Assembly: GCA_002720125.1 (NCBI GenBank)
Contig: PBGQ01000031.1
Location: 1 to 15,724, forward strand
Length of the DNA stretch: 15,724 nucleotides
Reading direction: 5' to 3'
Source of the DNA: Rickettsiales bacterium
GTDB taxonomy: Bacteria; Pseudomonadota; Alphaproteobacteria; TMED109
Part shown: one piece after another, positions 7,727-15,724 of the stretch
How positions within the stretch are numbered: position 1 is the first letter of the stretch
How the letters are laid out: each line of letters starts with the position of its first letter
The notes under the pieces: model-generated
What the model was told of the DNA's origin: nothing
The model's input: the letters and a program-made list of their open reading frames with translations, nothing else
Database searches by the model: none
Position numbers and translations under genes: made by a program

Positions 7727-7787
7727 AATATAAATTTAAGGTAATGAAATTTTTACTAATTTGCACTAAAATAATAATAAAAGCTAT
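7727..7787. promoter_or_regulatory. Divergent intergenic region, livH / dusA
   Basis: These 61 A/T-rich bases lie between the livH and dusA start codons and should hold promoters for both the transporter operon and the long dusA-to-bolA run. TTTACT (7752-7757) followed 17 bases later by TAATAA (7775-7780) is a weak possible -35/-10 pair for dusA. I see no operator-like inverted repeat and no strong ribosome-binding site for either gene. Promoter placement is tentative. Confidence 0.3.
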
Positions 7788-8741
7788 ATGCTAACTAATA
7801 ACATTAAAAATAGACAATTCTCTATTGCCCCTATGATGGGTAAGACAGATTCATTTTTTTGTATTCTTTCTAATTTAATTAATAATAATATAAAAGTTTA
7901 TACAGAAATGATTCATGCAGAAAGTATTTCTAGAAAAAATTCTTTAGATAACTACAAAAATTTAAAAAATATATCTAACATTACCTTACAAATTGCAGGA
8001 AATAATCCAAAAGTTTTAGCTAAGGCTGCAACCTACGCAGAAGATATAGGGTTTGAAGAAATAAATTTAAACTGTGGATGTCCAAGTTCAAGAGTTGTCT
8101 CTGGAAAATTTGGTATTTCTCTTTTAAAAAATCCTAAATTAGTGAGTGAATGTGTTGCAGCAATCAAGAAAAAAGTATCTTGTAAAGTTAGCATTAAAAC
8201 AAGAATAGGCATTGAGGACGAAGGAACAGATGAAATTTTAGATGTTTTTATTGATACAGTTAATCAAGCTAAAGTAAGTAAGTATATAATTCACGCCAGA
8301 AAAGCTATTCTAAATAAAATATCCACTAAAAAAAATCTTATTATTCCGAAATTAGATTACGAAAGAGTATTTAGACTTAAAGATAAATTTAATAAAAATA
8401 TTATTATCATTAACGGAGGATTTTTAAATACTACAGACTACGATGAAGTACTTAAAAAAGTCGACGGAATTATGATTGGACGTGAGGCTTATAAAAATCC
8501 TTGGATATTCAATCAAGACAAAAATCTTAGTTTTGAAATGAAGAAAAGAATTATTGAAAAATATTTAAGTATATTAGAATTACATTTTAAAAAGCAAAGA
8601 TTTAATTTTAAAGCATTAACTCATTTATACTATATCTTTAATAATCATCCTGGATCAAAACATTGGAAACAATTATTAAATATCTCAATTAGAAATAAAA
8701 ATTTAAAGTGCTTATTTAATTATTTACGCTATAATGAATAA
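7788..8741 (+). CDS. dusA: tRNA-dihydrouridine synthase, DusA type
   Basis: This FMN enzyme reduces uridine to dihydrouridine in the tRNA D-loop. It has 317 residues. The TIM-barrel start is FSIAPMM at 11-17. NLNCGCPSSRV at 93-103 contains the catalytic cysteine C98. KTRIGI at 137-142 and HARKA at 169-173 are FMN/tRNA-contact blocks. LDYERVFRLK at 189-198 and IMIGREAYKNPW at 228-239 are DusA-type motifs that separate it from DusB and DusC. After APMM the usual D-x-T-D-R segment reads GKTDSFF, a mild divergence. The start is ATG at 7788; the stop overlaps the start of the downstream lipoprotein gene by 8 bases. It appears to lead the long + strand operon. Confidence 0.94.
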   Translation: MLTNNIKNRQFSIAPMMGKTDSFFCILSNLINNNIKVYTEMIHAESISRKNSLDNYKNLKNISNITLQIAGNNPKVLAKAATYAEDIGFEEINLNCGCPSSRVVSGKFGISLLKNPKLVSECVAAIKKKVSCKVSIKTRIGIEDEGTDEILDVFIDTVNQAKVSKYIIHARKAILNKISTKKNLIIPKLDYERVFRLKDKFNKNIIIINGGFLNTTDYDEVLKKVDGIMIGREAYKNPWIFNQDKNLSFEMKKRIIEKYLSILELHFKKQRFNFKALTHLYYIFNNHPGSKHWKQLLNISIRNKNLKCLFNYLRYNE

Positions 8742-9663
8742 TATGTTATCAAAATATCTAAACACATTATTTAACTTAATATTTCTAGCTTTTTTTTTGT
8801 TAATAATCAACTCATGTGCGCACTATAAAATTAAAGAGTTAGAAAATAGTGACTTTAAAAGTGAAAATGTTTTTACACTAGTTAGTAAAGCATATAAAGA
8901 CTTTGCTAAATTTGAACTTTACGACATGCATGATGAGTTAGACGCAAATTATTTTGCTTACAAAGCCCTTCTTGCACTAAAAGAAAAGAAAGTTTTTCCT
9001 GAAAATCCTGAACAATGGAATATCCCCAAAGATAAGTTAGATGAACTAAAAGAAAACTATAATTTAATAAATGCTTTATTAGACAGAAAAGACCATATGA
9101 TAAAACCAAAACAATTTGCTAAAATGTTAACCGGTTATGATTGTTGGGTAGAACAATTAGAAGAAAATTGGCAATTTGATGATATAGAAAACTGTAGGAG
9201 TAAATTTTATACCAACTATGATAAAATTGTAGTTGCAAGACAAGAAACAACAAACGTAGTCTCACAAAAGGATTCGTCCATTCAGTCTAAAAGCAGTTCA
9301 ACATCTAAAAATAATAATGAAAAAGAAGTTAATAAAGTATTTCATGTTAGAGTTTTCTTCAGCTTTGACAGTCATATTTTAGATGAACTAGAAACCTCTA
9401 AACTAGATAATATTATAGAGAATGCTTCTTCAAATAAAGACCTTGGCTTATATATTGAAGGACATACAGATACAAAAGGTTCTGAAAAATATAATTTTAC
9501 ATTGTCAAATAAAAGAGCAAATTTTATTAAAAATCTTTTAGAAAAGAATAATGTTTCTAATAGAATAACTATAGAAGCTTTTGGCGAAAAGAAACCTTTA
9601 TTCTTAACTAAGGACAATGTGAAAGAGAAAAAAAATAGAAGAGCTGAAATCACCTTAAAATAA
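8734..9663 (+). CDS. OmpA-domain lipoprotein with its own N-terminal domain
   Basis: This is a predicted outer-membrane lipoprotein that anchors to peptidoglycan. A hydrophobic signal at about 8-25 ends in the lipobox-like IINSC, with C28 as the likely lipidated residue. Residues 35-170 form a mostly helical domain I cannot name; YDCWVEQLEENWQ at 135-147 and C154 stand out, so C137 and C154 could form a disulphide. A Ser/Asn/Lys-rich linker spans about 175-200. The C-terminal OmpA/Pal peptidoglycan-binding domain covers about 203-309, with GHTDTKGS (243-250), the SNKRA arginine (R261) and NRRAEI (301-306). Two starts are possible: ATG 8734, overlapping dusA by 8 bases, or ATG 8743 just after the dusA stop; both leave a signal peptide. 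No tolB is adjacent, so it is probably not Pal itself. Confidence 0.85.
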   Translation: MNNMLSKYLNTLFNLIFLAFFLLIINSCAHYKIKELENSDFKSENVFTLVSKAYKDFAKFELYDMHDELDANYFAYKALLALKEKKVFPENPEQWNIPKDKLDELKENYNLINALLDRKDHMIKPKQFAKMLTGYDCWVEQLEENWQFDDIENCRSKFYTNYDKIVVARQETTNVVSQKDSSIQSKSSSTSKNNNEKEVNKVFHVRVFFSFDSHILDELETSKLDNIIENASSNKDLGLYIEGHTDTKGSEKYNFTLSNKRANFIKNLLEKNNVSNRITIEAFGEKKPLFLTKDNVKEKKNRRAEITLK

Positions 9664-9669
9664 AAAATT

Positions 9670-10977
9670 ATGATACCAAGATATTCAACTTCTGAAATGA
9701 CTAAGATATGGAGTACAAATAATAAGTATAGGATTTGGCTTAGGATAGAAATACTTGCTTGTGAAATACAGGAAAAATTGGGTAATATTCCAATTAATAC
9801 TACTAAAGTGATAAAAAAAAGAGCCAATTTTAATGAAAATAGAATTTTAGATATTGAAAAGGAAACTAAACACGATGTTATTGCATTTCTTACAAATGTT
9901 GCTGAATTTGTTGGCGAAGAGTCTAAATATATCCATCAAGGACTAACATCTTCTGACGTTCTAGATACCTGTTATTCCTTACAATTAGTAGCAGCATCAA
10001 ATTTAATTATTAAAAGACTAAAAACTCTTCTTAAAAACCTAAAGATAAGAGCATTACAACATAAAAAGTTGTTAACAATTGGAAGAAGTCACGGAATTCA
10101 TGCAGAACCAACAACAATAGGATTAAAATTTGCTTATGCTTATGCCGAATTTGAAAGGGCACTAAAAAGGACAGAAATTGCTAAAAAAGAAATATCTGTT
10201 TGTAAAATGTCTGGTCCTGTAGGTACCTATTCGAATATTTCTCCTAAAGTTGAAGAATATGTTGCAAAGAAACTAGGTTTGAAATCAGAATTAATTTCTA
10301 CACAAGTTATTCCCAGAGACAGACACGCAGTTTTCTTTACTAATTTATCGATACTTGCTTCCTCTGTAGACAGATTAGCTACTGAAATAAGGCATTTGCA
10401 GAGAACAGAAGTTTTAGAGGTGGAAGAATATTTCGAAAAAGGCCAAAAAGGAAGTTCAGCGATGCCTCATAAGAGAAATCCTGTACTTTCTGAAAACTTG
10501 TCAGGGTTAAGTAGATATCTTAGAAGTATTTGCGGTTCTAGTTTAGAAAATATAGTATTATGGCATGAAAGAGATATTTCTCATTCCTCTGTTGAAAGAA
10601 TAATAGGTCCAGATGCTACAATAGCAATGGATTTTGCCTTAAAAAGATTGAATGATGTTGTAAAAAATCTAATAGTATATCCAGAAAATGTAACCAATAA
10701 TCTAAATAGACTTAAAGGTCTTCATTTTAGTCAAAAAATAATGTTATTTTTAATTACTAAAGGTTTAATTAGAGAAGAGTCTTACCAGTTAGTTCAAGCA
10801 TCTGCTATGAAGACTTGGGAAAGTATAGGAAAACAAAGAGGAAAGACTTTCTTAGAAAATCTATATGCAAATAAGTTTGTTAAGAAAGTAATTAAAAAAA
10901 AAGAACTAGAAAAAATGTTTGATAACAGTAGTTACACAAAACATATAAACTACACTTTTAAGAAAATTTTCAAATGA
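9670..10977 (+). CDS. purB: Adenylosuccinate lyase
   Basis: PurB removes fumarate from SAICAR and from adenylosuccinate, acting twice in purine synthesis. The protein has 435 residues, the length of the Bacillus-type enzyme. Catalytic residues line up with B. subtilis numbering: H68 (ETKHDV), H141 (GRSHGIHAEPTT, 138-149), and the mobile signature loop GSSAMPHKRNP at 261-271, with the catalytic serine at 262/263. TSSDVLDTCYSLQL at 93-106 is the substrate-binding loop. The gene begins 6 bases after the lipoprotein stop with no visible Shine-Dalgarno. It ends 30 bases before the NRDE-family gene, and the rest of the pur cluster follows. Confidence 0.97.
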   Translation: MIPRYSTSEMTKIWSTNNKYRIWLRIEILACEIQEKLGNIPINTTKVIKKRANFNENRILDIEKETKHDVIAFLTNVAEFVGEESKYIHQGLTSSDVLDTCYSLQLVAASNLIIKRLKTLLKNLKIRALQHKKLLTIGRSHGIHAEPTTIGLKFAYAYAEFERALKRTEIAKKEISVCKMSGPVGTYSNISPKVEEYVAKKLGLKSELISTQVIPRDRHAVFFTNLSILASSVDRLATEIRHLQRTEVLEVEEYFEKGQKGSSAMPHKRNPVLSENLSGLSRYLRSICGSSLENIVLWHERDISHSSVERIIGPDATIAMDFALKRLNDVVKNLIVYPENVTNNLNRLKGLHFSQKIMLFLITKGLIREESYQLVQASAMKTWESIGKQRGKTFLENLYANKFVKKVIKKKELEKMFDNSSYTKHINYTFKKIFK

Positions 10978-11007
10978 TACTATATTTTCTTTTAATGTTT
11001 TTTTTAA

Positions 11008-11763
11008 ATGTGTACATTATTCATATATAGAAACAAATTATCAGATTGGCCATTATTAATTGCTACAAATAGAGACGAGCAACTTAATAGAAAATTCTAT
11101 GCTCCCAGTTTCCACTGGAAAGGTTTTCCTAATATTTTTGCAGGTAAAGACCTACTTAAAGGAGGTTCTTGGCTTGGAATTAATAAAAATGGATTATGTG
11201 TAGCAATTTTAAACAGAGAAGGTTTAATTACAAAGAATCCTGGAATAGTTAGTAGAGGAAATTTAGTAATAGAAGCTTTAAAATACTCAACTGCAAAAGA
11301 AGCAAGCTATGTGATTTTTAAAAAATTAGAAAACTTTTATAATAATTTTAATTTATTCATAGGAGATAATACCAGTGCTTATTGGATAAAGTATCATAAT
11401 AAAAAAAAACTTATTAAGCCCATACCTTATGGTCATTCCATGATTGATAAACATGATCTAAATGATTCTTCTTCTAATAAGCAAAAGATATATAGTAAAA
11501 TTTTTAAAAGTCTTGAAATACCTAACCCGGAGAAAAATAATTTTAAAGATTGGAAAAATATGCTTAAAATGAAAATAAGATATAAAAACTTTAAAAACAC
11601 AGAAGTATATATTGAAGATCTGAAAAAAAACTATGGTACAGTTTGTTCTTCTATTATTGGTATGCCAAAAACATATAATAAAAACAAAAAGGCATTCTGG
11701 TTATACTCTGATAGACTAGATAAAAGTAAAAGATTTTTATTTTTGTCACCATTTCAAAGGTAA
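11008..11763 (+). CDS. NRDE / TANGO2-family protein
   Basis: This 251-residue protein belongs to the NRDE (TANGO2) family. It starts MCTLFIYR, with cysteine at position 2 immediately after the initiator Met, resembling the exposed nucleophile of Ntn-hydrolase folds. The family-naming NRDE motif is at 21-24 (ATNRDEQLNRKF). GGSWLGINKNGL at 52-63, SRGNLVIEAL and a late YGTVCSSIIG block complete the pattern. The biochemical role is not settled. Animal TANGO2 homologues have been linked to haem movement and lipid handling, and nothing in the sequence decides this for the bacterial protein. The ATG at 11008 is chosen because it places Cys at position 2. It sits between purB and purC, 30 and 4 bases away, so it is likely co-transcribed with the purine genes. 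Confidence 0.88.
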   Translation: MCTLFIYRNKLSDWPLLIATNRDEQLNRKFYAPSFHWKGFPNIFAGKDLLKGGSWLGINKNGLCVAILNREGLITKNPGIVSRGNLVIEALKYSTAKEASYVIFKKLENFYNNFNLFIGDNTSAYWIKYHNKKKLIKPIPYGHSMIDKHDLNDSSSNKQKIYSKIFKSLEIPNPEKNNFKDWKNMLKMKIRYKNFKNTEVYIEDLKKNYGTVCSSIIGMPKTYNKNKKAFWLYSDRLDKSKRFLFLSPFQR

Positions 11764-11767
11764 ATTA

Positions 11768-12478
11768 ATGAAGTTAATTTTAGAAGGTAAAGCAAAAAAA
11801 ATATATTCAACACCAAATAGAGAAACTTTAGTACAATATTTTAAGGACGACACCACTGCATATAACAATAAAAAAAAGAAAAAGTTTTCCAATAAAGGTG
11901 TCATTAATAACTTTATATCAGCTAATATTTTTTCATTTTTGAAAATTAACAAAATAGAAAATCATTTTATAAAGAGATTAAGCGAAAGAGAACAATTAAT
12001 AAAAAAGGTCAGCATTATCCCTATAGAAGTGGTTGTAAGGAATATAGCTGCTGGAAGCATTTGTAAAAATCTGGGAATTAAAATAGGAAGAAAAATTTCA
12101 CCTCCATTAATAGAATTTTATTTAAAATCTGACGATTTAAATGATCCTATGTTAAGTGAGCAACACATCTTATATTTAAATTTATGTACGCATAAAGAAC
12201 TTAAAAAAATTATAGAAATAGCAAGAAAGACAAACCTTCTTTTGATCAAATACTTTAAAAACATAAGAATAGATTTAGTCGATTTTAAAGTTGAATTTGG
12301 AAAATATAAGAAAAAAATTATTCTTGCTGATGAAATTAGTCCTGATAGTTGTAGATTATGGGATAAAAAGACCAATAAAAGCTTAGATAAAGATATATTT
12401 AGAGAGAGTAAAGGAAATTTATTAGATGCCTATAATATAGTTTTTGATAGAATTAAAAAGAAATATTATGAATTATAA
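11768..12478 (+). CDS. purC: Phosphoribosylaminoimidazole-succinocarboxamide (SAICAR) synthase
   Basis: PurC joins aspartate to CAIR using ATP, giving SAICAR, the substrate PurB then cleaves. At 236 residues it has the typical compact bacterial length. LEGKAKKIY at 5-13 is the N-terminal ATP-lid motif. IPIEVVVRNIAAGS at 84-97 is the first family signature, and ADEISPDSCRLWD at 187-199 is the second and diagnostic one. The run NNKKKKKF (33-40) replaces the usual FNGKKKxxx segment without changing its length; it is encoded by long A-runs but the frame is intact. An AAAGG stretch about 10 bases upstream may serve as ribosome site. The 3' end overlaps purS by 11 bases. Confidence 0.97.
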   Translation: MKLILEGKAKKIYSTPNRETLVQYFKDDTTAYNNKKKKKFSNKGVINNFISANIFSFLKINKIENHFIKRLSEREQLIKKVSIIPIEVVVRNIAAGSICKNLGIKIGRKISPPLIEFYLKSDDLNDPMLSEQHILYLNLCTHKELKKIIEIARKTNLLLIKYFKNIRIDLVDFKVEFGKYKKKIILADEISPDSCRLWDKKTNKSLDKDIFRESKGNLLDAYNIVFDRIKKKYYEL

Positions 12479-12725
12479 AATAGAAATATGCGTAAAATTA
12501 AAAAATGATGTATTAGACCCACAAGGAAAGGCTATTCAAAAGGCAGCTTATAGCATGGGATTAAAAAATATATCGGAAATTAATCAAGGAAAATTCTTCG
12601 AGATAGTAATTAGAAATGCTAACAATTTGGATAAAGCAAAAAAATTAGCCAGTGAACTAGCTGATAAATTATTAGTAAATAAGATTATAGAAAACTATGA
12701 AATAGCATCAGTAAAGAAAATATGA
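12468..12725 (+). CDS. purS: Phosphoribosylformylglycinamidine synthase subunit PurS
   Basis: PurS is the small structural subunit that bridges PurQ and PurL in the three-part FGAM synthetase. I choose the ATG at 12468, giving 85 residues and the canonical start MNYKIEICVKLKNDVLDPQG. An earlier in-frame TTG at 12444 would add 8 residues lying wholly in purC and matching nothing in the family. VLDPQGKAIQKA at 15-26 and GKFFEI at 41-46 are the conserved blocks, followed by the C-terminal helix and strand around LADKLLVNKIIENYEI (64-79). It overlaps purC by 11 bases and purQ by 4 (ATGA), indicating translational coupling. Confidence 0.95.
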   Translation: MNYKIEICVKLKNDVLDPQGKAIQKAAYSMGLKNISEINQGKFFEIVIRNANNLDKAKKLASELADKLLVNKIIENYEIASVKKI

Positions 12726-13402
12726 AAATCAGCATTATAGTTTTTCCAGGGTCTAATTGTGATCAAGATATTAAAAACAGTCTAATTTCTTGTATGAAAA
12801 TTACACCCAAAATGGTCTGGTATCTTGATGAATTTTCATTAGATACTGATTTGGTTATTATTCCAGGAGGTTTCTCATATGGAGATTATTTAAGAAGTGG
12901 AGCTATTGCATCTAAAAGCTCTATTATGAAGAAAATTATCTCTATATCAAAAAAAGGAATACCAATCTTTGGAATATGCAATGGTTTTCAAATATTAACA
13001 GAAGCAAATTTACTTCCTGGCACTCTAGTTCTAAATAATAGTTTAAAATTCATATGTAGAAATGTATTCTTACAGATTTCAAACAATGATAGTTTATTTT
13101 CTAAATTTTATAAAAAAAACGAAATTATAGAATTACCTATTGCACATAAAATGGGAAACTTTAGAATAAGAGATAAGGACCTATCGTCCCTTATAGATAA
13201 TAACCAAATAATAATGCGCTATTGCTCCATGCTAGGGGTTTGTGATGATACAACTAATCCAAATGGTTCTATTCATAATATTGCGGGTCTTATAAATAAA
13301 GAAGGTAACATTTTTGGAATGATGCCCCATCCAGAAAGATATTATAATAATATTAATAAGGACTTGCATATGCAAAAAATAATAAAATCATTGTTATCAT
13401 GA
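12722..13402 (+). CDS. purQ: Phosphoribosylformylglycinamidine synthase subunit PurQ (glutaminase)
   Basis: PurQ is the class I glutamine amidotransferase that releases ammonia from glutamine and channels it to PurL. It has 226 residues, normal for the stand-alone subunit. The catalytic triad is visible: C86 in FGICNGFQ (83-90), and H203 and E205 in MPHPER (201-206). FPGSNCDQD at 8-16 and [16 protein letters not shown] at 48-63 are PurQ-specific blocks. The start ATG overlaps the purS stop by 4 bases (ATGA), and the stop overlaps the purL start in the same way, so the three subunits are probably made in fixed proportion. Confidence 0.97.
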   Translation: MKISIIVFPGSNCDQDIKNSLISCMKITPKMVWYLDEFSLDTDLVIIPGGFSYGDYLRSGAIASKSSIMKKIISISKKGIPIFGICNGFQILTEANLLPGTLVLNNSLKFICRNVFLQISNNDSLFSKFYKKNEIIELPIAHKMGNFRIRDKDLSSLIDNNQIIMRYCSMLGVCDDTTNPNGSIHNIAGLINKEGNIFGMMPHPERYYNNINKDLHMQKIIKSLLS

Positions 13403-15585
13403 GTGTTAGTATAACCAAAAATATAATAAAGCGTTTAGGTTTGAAACCAGAAGAATATGAAGAAATTAAGATTATATTAAATAGAACGCCTTCAATAACA
13501 GAATTATCTATATTTTCTGCAATGTGGAGTGAGCACTGTTCATATAAGTCATCAAAGTTTTGGTTAAAAAAACTTCCTACAGAAGGAGAATGTGTTATAC
13601 AAGGGCCTGGAGAGAATGCCGGAGTTATTGATATAGGCATGAACAATGCAATAGTATTCAAAATAGAAAGTCATAATCATCCCTCATACATAGAACCTTA
13701 TCAAGGTGCAGCAACAGGAGTAGGTGGAATTATGAGAGATATATTTACTATGGGAGCGAGACCTATTGCGAATCTTAATTGCTTGAGATTTGGTGCGTTG
13801 AAAAATAAAAAAACTAAGTACCTATTTAATGGTGTTGTTTCTGGTATCGGTGATTACGGAAATTGCACTGGCATACCTACTGTTGGTGGAGAATGTACAT
13901 TTGATAAAAGATATAATAATAATATTCTAGTAAATGCAATGACAGTAGGAATAGCAAAAAGAGATAGGATTTTTTATGCTAAAGCCGGTAATACTGATAA
14001 TCTTGTTGTCTATGTAGGCTCCAAGACAGGAAAGGATGGTATACATGGAGCTAGTATGTCCTCAGGATCATTCAATAAAGAAACTGAAATTTTGAGACCT
14101 ACTGTTCAAGTAGGAGACCCTTTTGCAGAAAAGCTTTTAATGGAGGCCTGTTTGGAATTAATGAAAAAGAATGCAATAATAGGCATACAAGATATGGGGG
14201 CTGCAGGATTAACTTCATCAACAGTTGAAATAGCTGCATCAAATAAAAAAGGAATAAAAATTAACTTAGACAAAATACCATTAAGGAATGCTAATATGGC
14301 ACCTGAAGACATAATGTTGTCTGAAAGTCAAGAAAGAATGCTTTTGATATTAGCTCCTGCTAAATTAAAAATTGCAAAAAATATTTTTAAAAAATGGTCT
14401 CTTGACTTTTCTATTATAGGAAAAATTATCGATAAGGAGAATATTATCATTTACAGCAAAAAAGAAAAAGTGGCAGATATTCCTTTAACATCATTAGTGG
14501 CAACAAAATATTATAAAAGAAATTTTACATATTACAGTAATAAAAATGAAAAAAGAAAATATCCCAAAATAACTATAGCTTCTGTTGTAGAAAAATTACT
14601 TAAAACAGTTGATTTTGGTTCCAAAGAATTTATCTGGCAACAATACGATCATATGATTACGAGAAATGTAATTAATAGAATGGGTCAAAATGCTAGTATA
14701 ATCAAAACAAATATTGGATATCAAGCTATTGCAGTTACTACAGATTGTAATATTTATTACTGTGAGTCAGACCCTTATTTAGGTGCTATACAAGCAATAT
14801 CAGAAAGCTATAGAAACATCAGCTCCGTAGGAGCGACTCCACTAGCAATAACTAATTGCTTAAATTTTGGAAATCCTGAAGAAAAAGCTATTATGGGACA
14901 GTTTGTATCGACCATTAAAGGCATGCGTGAAGCAGCCCTTAAACTAAAATTGCCTGTAGTTTCTGGAAATGTTTCGTTTTATAATGAAACAAATGACGTA
15001 AATATACCTCCTACGCCACAAATTGGTATAATTGGTCATTTAAAAGATTTCAGAAAATCCACCTCAACAAATTGCTTTTCTAAAAATGACAAAGTTTATG
15101 TTATTGGAAATACAAAAGGACATCTTTCATGTTCTTCTTATGAAAGATTATTTTATAATTATGAAAAAATAAAAAGAAAGTCTTGCCCCCCATCGGTTAA
15201 TCTTGAACAAGAAATTAAAAATGCAAATTCAATTAGGCTTTTAATAGCTAAGAATTTAATATCCTCTTGTCATGATGTTTCTGATGGTGGAATAGTTATG
15301 GCTATTGTTGAAATGTGCTTATATTCAAAGGAACAAATAGAATTGAAGAAATCATTAAAAGACCATTCCTTTCGATTTGGTGAAGACCAATCAAGATATA
15401 TAATTACATCTTCAGAAAAGAATTCACTAAAAATTGAGAAATTACTAAGATCTAAAAACATAGAATTCCTCGAAATTGGTAGAGTTGTAGAAAAAAAGAG
15501 TATATTGAATTTTCCCGATAAAAGTTTAATATCTATATATAAAATAAAAAAATTTATAAAATCATGGCATAAAGATTTGGTTTAA
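13399..15585 (+). CDS. purL: Phosphoribosylformylglycinamidine synthase subunit PurL (small type)
   Basis: PurL is the ATP-dependent synthase subunit that aminates FGAR to FGAM using ammonia from PurQ. Its 728 residues match the small PurL used with separate PurS and PurQ, not the roughly 1300-residue fused form of E. coli. [12 protein letters not shown] at 42-53 and ESHNHPS at 90-96 carry the conserved N-terminal histidines. GIHGASMSS (214-222), [12 protein letters not shown] (263-274) and [10 protein letters not shown] (306-315) belong to the first AIRS-like half; HDVSDGG at 625-631 marks the second half. The frame is continuous with no disrupted motif. It starts in a 4-base overlap with purQ and ends 2 bases before bolA. 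Confidence 0.98.
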   Translation: MSVSITKNIIKRLGLKPEEYEEIKIILNRTPSITELSIFSAMWSEHCSYKSSKFWLKKLPTEGECVIQGPGENAGVIDIGMNNAIVFKIESHNHPSYIEPYQGAATGVGGIMRDIFTMGARPIANLNCLRFGALKNKKTKYLFNGVVSGIGDYGNCTGIPTVGGECTFDKRYNNNILVNAMTVGIAKRDRIFYAKAGNTDNLVVYVGSKTGKDGIHGASMSSGSFNKETEILRPTVQVGDPFAEKLLMEACLELMKKNAIIGIQDMGAAGLTSSTVEIAASNKKGIKINLDKIPLRNANMAPEDIMLSESQERMLLILAPAKLKIAKNIFKKWSLDFSIIGKIIDKENIIIYSKKEKVADIPLTSLVATKYYKRNFTYYSNKNEKRKYPKITIASVVEKLLKTVDFGSKEFIWQQYDHMITRNVINRMGQNASIIKTNIGYQAIAVTTDCNIYYCESDPYLGAIQAISESYRNISSVGATPLAITNCLNFGNPEEKAIMGQFVSTIKGMREAALKLKLPVVSGNVSFYNETNDVNIPPTPQIGIIGHLKDFRKSTSTNCFSKNDKVYVIGNTKGHLSCSSYERLFYNYEKIKRKSCPPSVNLEQEIKNANSIRLLIAKNLISSCHDVSDGGIVMAIVEMCLYSKEQIELKKSLKDHSFRFGEDQSRYIITSSEKNSLKIEKLLRSKNIEFLEIGRVVEKKSILNFPDKSLISIYKIKKFIKSWHKDLV

Positions 15586-15587
15586 CA

Positions 15588-15724
15588 ATGGGAATGAAAA
15601 AAAATGAAATAGAAGAATTAATTAAGGCAAATATACCTGATGCTAAGGTTGAAATTACAGATTTGGCAGGAGATGATAATCATTATGCAGCTAAAGTAGC
15701 TTCTAAACTATTTAAAGACAAAAG
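15588..15724 (+). CDS. bolA: BolA-family protein, N-terminal part (3' end outside window)
   Basis: The first 45 codons are present. The sequence begins MGMKKNEIEELIKANIPDAK and continues through VEITDLAGDDNHYAAKVAS, a strong match to the short alphaproteobacterial/IbaG-like BolA proteins (about 75-80 residues). These partner with monothiol glutaredoxins in iron-sulphur cluster handling or regulation. ATG 15588 and ATG 15594 are both possible starts; the first lies 2 bases after purL. In many alphaproteobacteria bolA follows purL and is itself followed by a grxD-type glutaredoxin, which may lie just beyond the window. The BolA histidine and C-terminal half cannot be checked here. Confidence 0.9.
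   Translation, partial: MGMKKNEIEELIKANIPDAKVEITDLAGDDNHYAAKVASKLFKDK

Noticed and set aside
9372..9827. 151-codon open frame on the - strand across the lipoprotein/purB junction
   Set aside because: It is antisense to two well-supported genes. Its Leu/Ile/Phe/Ser-rich composition is what A-rich coding sequence gives when read backwards, and it matches no family I recognise.
10978..11007. 30-base gap between purB and the NRDE gene as a promoter or riboswitch
   Set aside because: It is T-rich with no stem structure or clear -10/-35 pair, and is too short for a riboswitch.
11868..11890. Long A-runs in purC (encoding NNKKKKKF) as a possible frameshift or slippage site
   Set aside because: The frame continues through all PurC motifs, and the segment has the same length as in other PurC proteins, so there is no sign of an error or programmed shift.
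12444..12467. Upstream TTG start extending PurS by 8 residues
   Set aside because: The added residues lie inside purC and match nothing in the family; ATG 12468 gives the standard PurS N-terminus.
13353..13661. 102-codon open frame on the - strand over the purQ/purL junction
   Set aside because: It lies opposite conserved PurL N-terminal motifs and has no recognisable protein features or plausible promoter.

Overview
The window is a strongly AT-rich (roughly 70% A+T by eye), gene-dense stretch of bacterial chromosome. It carries 14 complete genes and 2 partial ones. The longest gap between genes is about 60 bases, and I saw no RNA genes, mobile elements, repeats or CRISPR arrays. Several features point to an alphaproteobacterium with a small, streamlined genome: the order purC-purS-purQ-purL-bolA, a HemB without the zinc-type cysteine cluster, and the gene set as a whole. 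AT-rich marine lineages such as SAR11, HIMB59 or AEGEAN-169 fit best, but I cannot name the genus from sequence alone.

Layout. (1) 1-333, + strand: the 3' end of glutaryl-CoA dehydrogenase (gcdH), from lysine/tryptophan breakdown. (2) 337-3445, - strand: a three-gene valine-catabolism operon, transcribed as isobutyryl-CoA dehydrogenase, then 3-hydroxyisobutyryl-CoA hydrolase, then 3-hydroxyisobutyrate dehydrogenase (mmsB), with 2-base gaps. (3) 3495-4502, + strand: hemB, divergent from the valine operon. (4) 4504-7726, - strand: a LivH-LivM-LivG-LivF amino-acid-type ABC importer without a substrate-binding protein in view. (5) 7788-15724, + strand: a long run of dusA, an OmpA-domain lipoprotein, purB, an NRDE/TANGO2-family protein, purC, purS, purQ, purL and the start of bolA. 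Its gaps range from an 11-base overlap to 30 bases, so it may be one transcription unit.

How the genes work together. The importer may bring in branched-chain amino acids, and the valine operon would then oxidise valine carbon as far as methylmalonate semialdehyde. The enoyl-CoA hydratase and mmsA steps must be encoded elsewhere. The purine genes supply four activities of IMP/AMP synthesis: FGAM synthetase (PurS-PurQ-PurL), SAICAR synthase (PurC) and adenylosuccinate lyase (PurB). HemB makes porphobilinogen for haem.

I did not find a convincing new biological system. The points most worth a second look are the asymmetric ATP-binding sites predicted for the LivF/LivG pair, the TANGO2-family gene embedded in the purine cluster, and the OmpA-domain lipoprotein with its own N-terminal domain.
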